A program made the translations under genes and the position numbers. A stretch of DNA of 64,000 nucleotides from Cohnella rhizoplanae. GTDB taxonomy: Bacteria > Bacillota > Bacilli > Paenibacillales > Paenibacillaceae. The first letter of the stretch is position 1, and the number at the start of each line of letters is the position of its first letter. The notes beneath the pieces are model-generated. The model was not told the origin of the DNA and made no database searches. It saw only the letters and a list, made by a program, of their open reading frames with translations. Shown in pieces: positions 1 through 7,239 of this stretch. Location: contig NZ_CAOJCN010000027.1 of the NCBI RefSeq assembly GCF_948329515.1, positions 1 to 64,000 on the forward strand, written 5' to 3'.

Positions 1-100
1 ACATTTTCTCTCCGGCGCCATTAAGCCGATAAATATTGCGATTTAGGGAGAGAACCCCGGGTTTTGGACGAAAGTGTCCAAGGTTAGGGGGTTGAACCGA

Positions 101-273
101 AATTGCACTTATCGGCACCGTCAGAAGCGTCGCAGATGCGGCGTTAGTGTCCAATTGCGCTTATCGGCACCGTCCGGAGCGTCGCAGATGCGGCGTTAGT
201 GTCCAATTGCGCTTATCGGCACCGTCCGGAGCATCGCAGATGCGGCGTTAGTGCCCATTTGCGCTTATCGGCA
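101..273. repeat. 52-bp tandem repeat array, about 3.3 copies
   Basis: Units start at 101, 153, 205 and 257, an exact 52-bp period; the last copy is partial. Each full unit begins AATTGCRCTTATCGGCACCG and ends with GCGGCGTTAGTGYCC. Copies differ at only a few positions. There are no unique spacers between copies, so this is not CRISPR. The flanking 1-100 and 274-400 hold no gene I can support; short reading frames crossing the array look spurious. Confidence 0.9.
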
Positions 274-401
274 TGGCGTTACGCGGTTTTTCCGTGTAAC
301 TACGCTCTTCGGCGCAGCCTTATCTCCAGAACCTCCGGATTTTATACAAAATCGCCGTTTTCCCGCATTATCCGGAGGGGCTTCCCCGGGTTACGATAGT
401 C

Positions 402-416
402 ATGCAAGCACTTACA
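402..416 (+). promoter_or_regulatory. Candidate cre (CcpA) operator
   Basis: The sequence ATGCAAGCACTTACA matches the catabolite-responsive element consensus WTGNAANCGNWNNCW except that the central CG is CA. It is a near dyad (TGnAAG, two bases, CTTnCA). It lies 28 bp ahead of the GTG start of the sugar-binding lipoprotein gene, a position suited to CcpA repression of a sugar importer. Binding is inferred only. Confidence 0.35.
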
Positions 417-443
417 ACGAAGTTCTATAGGGGGTCTACCAAA

Positions 444-1835
444 GTGAATCACTTGCTCACGAAAAGCCGCGCCGCCGGCGCGCTCTCGCTGCTCCTGCTC
501 TCGGGCGCGCTCGCGGCGTGCGGCGGCAACAACAATGAGAACGGCGGCGCATCGCCGTCCGCATCGTCTCCCGCCGCAAGCAGCGCAGGCGCATCGTCCT
601 CCGCTCCGGCCGCCAGCGCCGATCCGACGCAGCTCAGCGGCACGGTCAAAGTATGGGATTGGGACGAAGCGTTCCAGAAGGGCATGATCGCGGAGTTCAA
701 CAAAAAGTACCCGAACGTCAAAGTCGAGGTCACCGTCGTCAACCCGAACGACTACCTGCAGAAGCTGCAGAGCGGCATCGCCTCCGGCTCCGACGTGCCC
801 GACGTCATCCTCGGCGAATCCGCGTACCGCGGCAAGCTGTTCGACCTCGGCGTACTCGACAATCTCGAAGGCGCGCCTTACAACTTCGACAAGAGCACGG
901 TGCTAGACTTCACCGTTCCGTACATCTCGAACGGCAAGGGCGAAGTCATCGCGGTCGACCAGGCGATCACGCCGGCCGGGTTCGCCTATCGCCGCGACCT
1001 CGCCAAAGAGTACTGGGGCACCGACGACCCCGCCGAGCTGGAGAAGCTGATCTCCACCTGGGACGACTTCATCGCCAAGGGCAAGGAGCTGAAGGACAAG
1101 AGCAGCGGCAAGGTGCTCATGCTCCCCGGACTCGGCGACGCCTTCATCCCCCTGAAGGGCCAGCGCTTCGCGCCGTACGTGAACGGCACGGAGATCGATC
1201 TGACATCCAAGGTCAAGGAGCCGCTGAACCGTCTGTTCGAGATGCGCGACGCGGGCATTCTGGGCAAAAACGAACTGTGGACGCCGGCCTGGTCGGCCTC
1301 GATGGCCAAGGGCGAATTCATGTTCTACCCGATGGCGCCGTGGGGTCCGAAGTGGCATATCTCCGCCAACGATCCGGACGGCAAGGGACGCTGGGGTCTC
1401 GTCAAGGCGCCGGAGGGCGGCTTCACGCGAGGCGGCACCGCCGTCGGCATCTACAAAGACAGCAAAAACAAGGAAGCGGCCTGGGCGTTCGTGCAATACG
1501 CCTACCTGTCGGACGAAGGCTCCGCCTATAACTTCAAGACGTTCGGCAACATGACCGGCTCCAAGTCGTTCTACGAGACGCACAAGGACCTGATCGAAGC
1601 GCCGGGACCGTACGACGAATTCTTCGGCGGCCAGAATCTGGCGAAGTACTTCATGGAGAAAATCGTCCCCGACATGAAGGGTGAGCCGCAGTCGAAGTAC
1701 GACTCGGTCGTCGACGGCGTGTTCAACGCGCTTTACCCGCTCTGGACCAAGGATACGTCGGTCACCGCGGACGCCGCGCTGCAGAAGTTCATCTCCGAGA
1801 CGAAGAACAAAGCGTCCGACGCGACCGTCAAGTAA
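444..1835 (+). CDS. ABC sugar importer, substrate-binding lipoprotein
   Basis: Extracellular solute-binding protein of the CUT1 (family 1) type, about 463 residues. The GTG at 444 is preferred: a GGGGG ribosome site lies about 9 bases upstream, and the protein then opens with a short basic segment, a hydrophobic stretch and the lipobox LAAC, so it should be a membrane-anchored lipoprotein. An ATG at 402 in the same frame would add 14 unlikely residues. After a Ser/Ala-rich linker, the mature part has the usual SGTVKVWDWDE opening and a C-terminal region typical of maltose-binding-like proteins. It is the first gene of an operon with two permeases (1858-3638). The substrate is probably an oligosaccharide but cannot be named from sequence. 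Confidence 0.9.
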   Translation: MNHLLTKSRAAGALSLLLLSGALAACGGNNNENGGASPSASSPAASSAGASSSAPAASADPTQLSGTVKVWDWDEAFQKGMIAEFNKKYPNVKVEVTVVNPNDYLQKLQSGIASGSDVPDVILGESAYRGKLFDLGVLDNLEGAPYNFDKSTVLDFTVPYISNGKGEVIAVDQAITPAGFAYRRDLAKEYWGTDDPAELEKLISTWDDFIAKGKELKDKSSGKVLMLPGLGDAFIPLKGQRFAPYVNGTEIDLTSKVKEPLNRLFEMRDAGILGKNELWTPAWSASMAKGEFMFYPMAPWGPKWHISANDPDGKGRWGLVKAPEGGFTRGGTAVGIYKDSKNKEAAWAFVQYAYLSDEGSAYNFKTFGNMTGSKSFYETHKDLIEAPGPYDEFFGGQNLAKYFMEKIVPDMKGEPQSKYDSVVDGVFNALYPLWTKDTSVTADAALQKFISETKNKASDATVK

Positions 1836-1857
1836 TCTACAGAATAGAGGGATGAAC

Positions 1858-2820
1858 GTGAACGCGGAACAAAGCCTCCTACCGGCCGCCGCCACCTCCG
1901 CCGCATCCCGCAAACGCAGATGGGGGCCACATTTGTGGCCCTATCTTTTCGCGCTGCCGTTTGTGCTGACCTATGCGGCTTTTCAACTGTATCCGGTCCT
2001 CTACTCCTTCGTGCTGAGCCTGCATGACTGGAACGGCATCGGCGAGAAGACCTATATCGGCTTCAAAAACTACGTCCAGCTGTGGACGAACGATCCCTTG
2101 TTCATCAAGTCGCTGTGGAACACGCTGATCATGATGCTCATGTTCATCCCCCTGACGCTGATCCTGGGCCTCACGCTCGCGTACTGGACGTTCCAGCTGA
2201 CGCGGGGCAAGCGCCTGTTCCAGACGATCAACGTGCTGCCGTATATCACGACGCCCGTCGCGATCGGCTTCATCTTCTCTTATCTGTTCGACTGGCAGAC
2301 CGGGCTCGTCAACCTGCTGCTGACGAAGTTCGGCTGGCTGCAAGAAGGCTTCTATTGGCTCCAGGACCCTTGGGGCTCCCGCGCGATCATCGCGCTGATG
2401 GTCATCTGGCGCAATCTCGGCTACTTCATGATCATCTACATGGCCGGCATGACGGTCATTCCGCAGGACGTATACGAGGCGGCCAAAATGGACGGCTCGA
2501 CGGGCTTCCATACGTTCCGCAGAATCACGATGCCGCTGCTGCGCAACATCACCGTGTTCCTCGTCGTGACGTCGGTCATCGGCGGGCTGCAGCTGTTCGA
2601 CGAGCCGAAGCTGCTGTACGGCGGCTGGTCGGGCTCCGCGCAGGTCGGCGGACCGGACAATACGGCGCTTACTGTCATCTGGAAATTCGTGGACGAATCG
2701 TTCATTTCCAATACGCGCTTCGGGTACGCCTCCTCGATCGCCTACTCGCTGTTCGTCATTATCGTGTTCTTCTCGATCTTGAGTTACCGTCTGACGGCGC
2801 CGAAGGAGGATAAGCGATGA
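1858..2820 (+). CDS. ABC sugar importer permease, MalF type
   Basis: Inner-membrane permease of a CUT1 sugar importer, about 320 residues with six predicted membrane helices and the EAA loop near the C-terminal third (YEAAKMDGSTGFHTFRRITM). Two starts compete: ATG 1852 abuts the AGAGG ribosome site, whereas GTG 1858 sits 7 bases after it and is preferred. The gene follows the binding-protein gene by about 20 bases, and its TGA overlaps the ATG of the next permease (ATGA at 2817), which indicates translational coupling. No ATP-binding subunit is encoded nearby, so it probably uses a shared MsmX-like ATPase. Confidence 0.9.
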   Translation: MNAEQSLLPAAATSAASRKRRWGPHLWPYLFALPFVLTYAAFQLYPVLYSFVLSLHDWNGIGEKTYIGFKNYVQLWTNDPLFIKSLWNTLIMMLMFIPLTLILGLTLAYWTFQLTRGKRLFQTINVLPYITTPVAIGFIFSYLFDWQTGLVNLLLTKFGWLQEGFYWLQDPWGSRAIIALMVIWRNLGYFMIIYMAGMTVIPQDVYEAAKMDGSTGFHTFRRITMPLLRNITVFLVVTSVIGGLQLFDEPKLLYGGWSGSAQVGGPDNTALTVIWKFVDESFISNTRFGYASSIAYSLFVIIVFFSILSYRLTAPKEDKR

Positions 2821-3638
2821 ACGCGGCAAAAACAGCCAAAACGCTCATGTGGATCTGCCTGATCGCCATCTCGCTGCTGTCGCTGTTTCCCTTTTATATC
2901 ATGATCGTCATGGGCACGCACTACAACGAGGACCTGTTCAAGGGCATTCCGATCGCGCCCGGCGGCTACTTCGCCGACAATCTGAAGACGGTCATGTCCG
3001 CCGACTTCATGGGCGTCTACCTCAACAGCCTGATCGTGTCGGTCTCCTCCGTCGTCCTGGCGACGCTGACGAGCACGCTGATCGGCTACGCGCTCGCGAA
3101 GTTCGAATTCCGGGGACGCAGGGCGCTGCAGACGTTCGTCGTCCTGACGATGATGGTGCCGACGCAGGTCGGCCTGATCGGCTATATCATCGAGATGCGC
3201 AACCTCGGCGTCGGCAACACGCTGTGGCCGGTCATTCTCGTGTGGGCGGCGTTTCCGTTCGGCGCGTTCTTCATGGTCCAGTTCATCCGCGATTCGATCC
3301 CCAACGACTTGCTCGAGTGCGCGCGGATCGACGGCTGCTCGGAGCCGGGCATCTTCGTCCGCATCGTGCTGCCGATCATGAAGCCGGGCCTCGCGACGCT
3401 CGCCACGCTCGTCTTCCTCTGGTCGTGGAACAACTACCTGCTCCCGCTCGTGACGATCAACAAGGCGGACTGGTACACGCTCCCGATCTTCATCTCGAAC
3501 CTCGGCATCGTCCACCGCACCGACTACGCGGCGCGGATGCTCGCGCTGACGCTGACGACCGTGCCGGTGCTGATCCTGTTCGTCCTCGGGTCGAAGACGT
3601 TCATGAAGGGGTTGACCGCGGGGGCGGTCAAGGGTTGA
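2817..3638 (+). CDS. ABC sugar importer permease, MalG type
   Basis: Second permease of the CUT1 importer, 273 residues, with six hydrophobic segments and an EAA-type loop (LLECARIDGCSEPGIFVRIV). Its C-terminus ends in the characteristic KTFMKGLTAGAVKG. It starts inside the stop codon of the upstream permease, so the two are almost certainly made in equal amounts and form the heterodimeric membrane pore. It is the last gene of the importer operon; a three-copy imperfect repeat begins 16 bases after its stop. Confidence 0.92.
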   Translation: MNAAKTAKTLMWICLIAISLLSLFPFYIMIVMGTHYNEDLFKGIPIAPGGYFADNLKTVMSADFMGVYLNSLIVSVSSVVLATLTSTLIGYALAKFEFRGRRALQTFVVLTMMVPTQVGLIGYIIEMRNLGVGNTLWPVILVWAAFPFGAFFMVQFIRDSIPNDLLECARIDGCSEPGIFVRIVLPIMKPGLATLATLVFLWSWNNYLLPLVTINKADWYTLPIFISNLGIVHRTDYAARMLALTLTTVPVLILFVLGSKTFMKGLTAGAVKG

Positions 3639-3653
3639 CGGCATAGCCGTTGA

Positions 3654-3765
3654 GGCTGGCAGGCGCAGGGTGCCATGCGCCGCAGGTTGGGCTGGCACGC
3701 CGCGGGGTGCAGTGCGCAGCAGGCTGAGGCTGTCACGCCGCAAGGTGCAGTGCGCCGCAGGTTGA
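3654..3765. repeat. Imperfect 36-38-bp tandem repeat, three copies
   Basis: Copies begin at 3654, 3690 and 3728 with GGCTGKC and each ends with a GCGCMGCAGGYTG-like segment. They lie directly downstream of the permease stop codon. The unit is GC-rich and could fold, but there is no T-tract, so I do not call it a terminator. Confidence 0.7.
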
Positions 3766-3780
3766 GGCCGTCGACGACGA

Positions 3781-3964
3781 TAACTGCATTTATGCCGTTA
3801 TTCGCGTCGGATGGCCTCTTCCTACACCGGATAGCTGCAAAAACGCAGCTAAACCGAGCTCAAGGGCTACTCCACAGGGCGTTTCGGATCAATTAACTGC
3901 ATATTTTCTGCTACCTCGGACGGCCTGTCGGACTCGGCTCAAAATAGCTGTAAAAATGCACTTA
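3781..3964. repeat. Degenerate 51-bp tandem array with palindromic cores
   Basis: Four 20-bp elements start at 3781, 3832, 3894 and 3945 (spacings 51, 62, 51). The second is an almost perfect palindrome, TAGCTGCAAAAACGCAGCTA; the others are degenerate versions. The 31-bp intervals after elements 1 and 3 share a TCGGAYGGCCTST block, so this is a decayed tandem repeat. Element 4 contains TGCACTTATC, also seen in the array at 101-273. Together with 3654-3765 this fills the gap between the importer and the glycosidase; no gene is seen in it. Confidence 0.55.
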
Positions 3965-4058
3965 TCACCCCCTTCCTGCCTCCGTGATACGTGTCTGCGA
4001 GAGGCCGAGAATACGCAAAAAAGCTTGATGTTACTTAGTGGAACGGAGTGTTGCGGCG

Positions 4059-7000
4059 ATGCGGAGGAACGAACGACATATGAAGCTGGACGGGGAATGG
4101 CGGTTCCTGCTCGATCGGGACGATCGCTACGCGGATGCGCCGCCGCCGGACGACGCCTTCGGCGAAGGAAACATCCGCGTGCCCGGCTCTTGGGAGGAGC
4201 AGGGCTACGGGGACGAGCCGCCGTACGGCCAGATCGATACGTGGACCAAGGTTCGCGAGTACGAAGGCGCGGCATGGTACCGGACGACGTTTCGCATAGG
4301 GGACGGGGAAGCGCGTGCGGACGCCGGATCGGCGGCAGCGATCGACGCGGAGGGAAGCGGCACGAAGGGCATCGGCACGGGGGGCATCGGCACGGGGGGC
4401 ATCGGCGAGTCTGTCAAGACGGCGGACGGCAGCGCGACAGCGGCTGGCCGGTCGGTCGGCGAACCTGACGGCGCGGCGGACGGCCTGTCCGAGGCGTTCT
4501 GGGAGCTGACGATCGCGGGCGCGCGCTGGACGACGCAGGTCTGGTTGAACGGCGCGTACGCGGGCAGCCAAGACAGCCTGTCCGCGCCGCACGCGTACCG
4601 GCTGGACGGCACCGTCCGTCTCGGCGTCAACGAGCTGGACATCCGCGTGGACAACCGGATGCGATTGCCGCTGTCGGACAGCCATATCCATACGCGGCAT
4701 ACGGCCACCGCATGGGGCGGCATCACCGGCGGCGTGCGGCTCCGTCGCCTCGCCCGCGCGCGCGTCGAGGCGATCGCGATTGAACCCGAACCGGAAGCCG
4801 GCGTCTTCCGCTGCCGCGTGAGGGCCGGCGGCGAGATCGCGGCGGGCGACACGATCGTCGCGACGTTCCGAGCGCCGGACGGCGGGATTTTCCGGGCATC
4901 GGCGGAGCTATCGCCCGCAGGCCCCGTTCGCAGCCACGATAGCCAAGGCGGTCACGGCGGTCACGGCTGGCGCGGCGATGGCGGCGGTCACGGAAGCAGT
5001 GGCTGCGAAGTTGCGGAATTCGCCGCCGAGTTGACCTGCGCGCTCGGCGACGCGCCAGCCCTCTGGAGCGACGCCCGGCCGCTGCTGTACGAGGCCGAGT
5101 TTGCCCTAATCCGAGACGGCGAGACGCTGGACCGTAAGACGCGTCGCACCGGACTGCGGCGTCTGACCGCCGACGGCAAGCGGCTGCTGTTGAACGGGCA
5201 TCCCATCTGGCTGCGCGGCTACGTCGACTGCTGTATTTTCCCCCTGACGGGCTATCCGGTCTGGGACAAAGCGCATTACGAGCGCCAGTTCCGCATCGCG
5301 AAGTCGTACGGCTTCAATCACGTGCGGCTGCACGGGTGGACGGCCCCCGAGCCGTTCTGGGAAGCTGCCGACGAAGCCGGCATGCTGGTGCAAACGGAAC
5401 TGCCTCACTGGTCGGCGTACTATCAACCGCGCGAAGCGACGCCGCCGGCGGACGTTGACGCCTTTCTCGAATCCGAGCTGCGACGCATCTACGCGCAATT
5501 GAACGCGCATCCTTCGTTCGTCCTGTTCGCGCCGGGCAACGAGCTCGCTCCCGACAACGGCCATCCGCGGCTGAACGAGCTTGTCCGGCTGGCGCGCGAG
5601 CTGGATCCGACGCGGCTGGCCACGGATAATACTGGCTTCGGGCAGCTGCCGGAGCAGGACCGCGAGGGAGACTTTTTCATCCCCTCGTTCAACTGGCACG
5701 TGCCGCTCAAGACCGAGGAGATCGCCATGCCCGCCACCGACCGCGACTTCTCCGCCGTCGCCAGGCTCAGCGCCAAGCCGGTCATCGGGCACGAGCACGC
5801 CCAATTCACGATGTACGCGCGGCCCGAAGAAAAGGAGAAGTACACCGGCGTCCTGCGTCCGACCTGGCTGGAGACGATCGAAGAGACGCTCGAAGCCAAG
5901 GGACTCGCTGCGCGCGTGCCCGAATGGATCGAGGCGACCGGCGTCCACCAGATCAGGGCGCTCAAGGAAGCGATGGAGCGGGCCCGGCGCACGCCGGACG
6001 CGGCAGGCGTACAGCTGCTGGATATCCGCGACTTTCCCGGACAGGGTCATGCGACGACCGGGCTGCTCGACGTATTCTGGGACAGCAAGGGGACGATCGC
6101 GCCCGAGCGCGCGCTCGACTTCAACGGGCCGACGGTGCTGCTTATGTCCTGCCCCGCCCGTACCCTGTTCGCCGGAGAGCGCATGCCGGTGCGGCTGCTC
6201 GTCTCCCACTACGGCGAAGCGCCGGTGCTGAAGGGTCGCGTCGCTTGGCGGCTCTCCGCCGGGGAGGAGACGATCGGTTCGGGAGAAATGGAAGTCGCGG
6301 GCCTGCGCGCCGGCGAGGTGGCGGAGATCGGCGTCGTACACGTCGGCAGCGGGCCGGAGCGGGCCGCCGCCCGGATCGCGCTCGAGGCAAGATGGCTTGA
6401 CGATGGCGCGACGACATCCGACGCCGCGATCCGCAACAGCTGGTCGTTCTGGTCGTTCCCGCGTCCGAGACCGGCGGACTCCGACGCGACCGTATGGACC
6501 AGCGCGCCCGCCCTGAAAACCGTGCTGTACGGCGCGATCCATGAACCGAACGCGAGCTTCGACCCCCGCTTCGATCCCGCGCGGCGCGGCGTGCGCCTCG
6601 CCGTCGTCGAACGCCTGACGACCAACGTGCTGCAGCACCTCGTCGCGGGCGGCCGCGTGCTGCTGCTCGCCGGCGAGCCGGAGCTGTACGACGCCGTCAC
6701 GACCAAGTACCTGCCCGTCTTCTGGAACTACCTCATGTTCTCCGAGCAGGCGGGCGGCACGATGGGCGCGATCGTCCGGGATCATCCGGCGCTCGGCGGA
6801 TTCCCGCACGAAGGCGCATCCGACTGGCATTGGTACCACCTGCTGAACGGCACGCCCGCCATCTGCCTCGATGCGGCGCCCGGCATCCGTCCGATCGTCG
6901 AGATCGTGGACAACTTCAACCGCGCCAAGCGGCTCGCGGCCGTCTTCGAGGCGCGCGTAGGCGCCGGCCGGCTGCTCGTATCCACGCTGGCCTGGCGGAC

Positions 7001-7151
7001 GCCCGCCGACTTCAAGCGCCCCGAATCCGCCTATCTGTTCGCGGAGATGTTGAACTATGCGCTCGGCGACCGCTTCGAGCCCGAGACAACGCTGACCGTC
7101 GGACAAGTGCTCGGCATGGTCCGTCTGCGGGGCATCCATTCTTTTCTATAA
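4059..7151 (+). CDS. Glycoside hydrolase family 2 protein
   Basis: A large (about 1030 residues) family 2 retaining glycosidase with no signal peptide, so probably cytosolic. Order: N-terminal sugar-binding jelly roll beginning at LDGEWRF, an immunoglobulin-like domain, a TIM barrel from about residue 366, and a C-terminal region that may include a glutamine-amidotransferase-like fold. The acid/base is likely Glu495 in PGNEL and the nucleophile Glu579 in GHEH, 84 residues apart, close to the LacZ spacing. Two low-complexity insertions interrupt the N-terminal part: Gly/Ile/Ala-rich at about residues 80-144 (GIGTGGIG repeats) and His/Gly-rich at about 289-317. Start choice: ATG 4059 has GGAG 10 bases upstream; ATG 4080 after GGAGG and GTG 4038 are alternatives. 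It is probably paired with the importer at 444-3638. Substrate unknown. Confidence 0.88.
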   Translation: MRRNERHMKLDGEWRFLLDRDDRYADAPPPDDAFGEGNIRVPGSWEEQGYGDEPPYGQIDTWTKVREYEGAAWYRTTFRIGDGEARADAGSAAAIDAEGSGTKGIGTGGIGTGGIGESVKTADGSATAAGRSVGEPDGAADGLSEAFWELTIAGARWTTQVWLNGAYAGSQDSLSAPHAYRLDGTVRLGVNELDIRVDNRMRLPLSDSHIHTRHTATAWGGITGGVRLRRLARARVEAIAIEPEPEAGVFRCRVRAGGEIAAGDTIVATFRAPDGGIFRASAELSPAGPVRSHDSQGGHGGHGWRGDGGGHGSSGCEVAEFAAELTCALGDAPALWSDARPLLYEAEFALIRDGETLDRKTRRTGLRRLTADGKRLLLNGHPIWLRGYVDCCIFPLTGYPVWDKAHYERQFRIAKSYGFNHVRLHGWTAPEPFWEAADEAGMLVQTELPHWSAYYQPREATPPADVDAFLESELRRIYAQLNAHPSFVLFAPGNELAPDNGHPRLNELVRLARELDPTRLATDNTGFGQLPEQDREGDFFIPSFNWHVPLKTEEIAMPATDRDFSAVARLSAKPVIGHEHAQFTMYARPEEKEKYTGVLRPTWLETIEETLEAKGLAARVPEWIEATGVHQIRALKEAMERARRTPDAAGVQLLDIRDFPGQGHATTGLLDVFWDSKGTIAPERALDFNGPTVLLMSCPARTLFAGERMPVRLLVSHYGEAPVLKGRVAWRLSAGEETIGSGEMEVAGLRAGEVAEIGVVHVGSGPERAAARIALEARWLDDGATTSDAAIRNSWSFWSFPRPRPADSDATVWTSAPALKTVLYGAIHEPNASFDPRFDPARRGVRLAVVERLTTNVLQHLVAGGRVLLLAGEPELYDAVTTKYLPVFWNYLMFSEQAGGTMGAIVRDHPALGGFPHEGASDWHWYHLLNGTPAICLDAAPGIRPIVEIVDNFNRAKRLAAVFEARVGAGRLLVSTLAWRTPADFKRPESAYLFAEMLNYALGDRFEPETTLTVGQVLGMVRLRGIHSFL

Positions 7152-7182
7152 AACGGCACCTGCCGCTTCCCCGTAATTTAAG

Positions 7183-7209
7183 CTGCCGCCAGCCCGAGGC
7201 TGGCGGCAG
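7183..7209. terminator. Hairpin between convergent genes
   Basis: A perfect 12-bp stem (CTGCCGCCAGCC with its complement) and a CGA loop lie between the convergent glycosidase and AraC-type regulator genes. Neither side has a proper T-run, so it is a possible bidirectional or weak terminator. Confidence 0.5.
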
Positions 7210-7239
7210 TCGTTCGTCGGCGCGCCGATTTCCGCACAA

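Noticed and set aside
101..273. CRISPR array
   Set aside because: Copies are contiguous without unique spacers, the unit is 52 bp, and no cas gene is present. The same holds for the array at 40594-40800.
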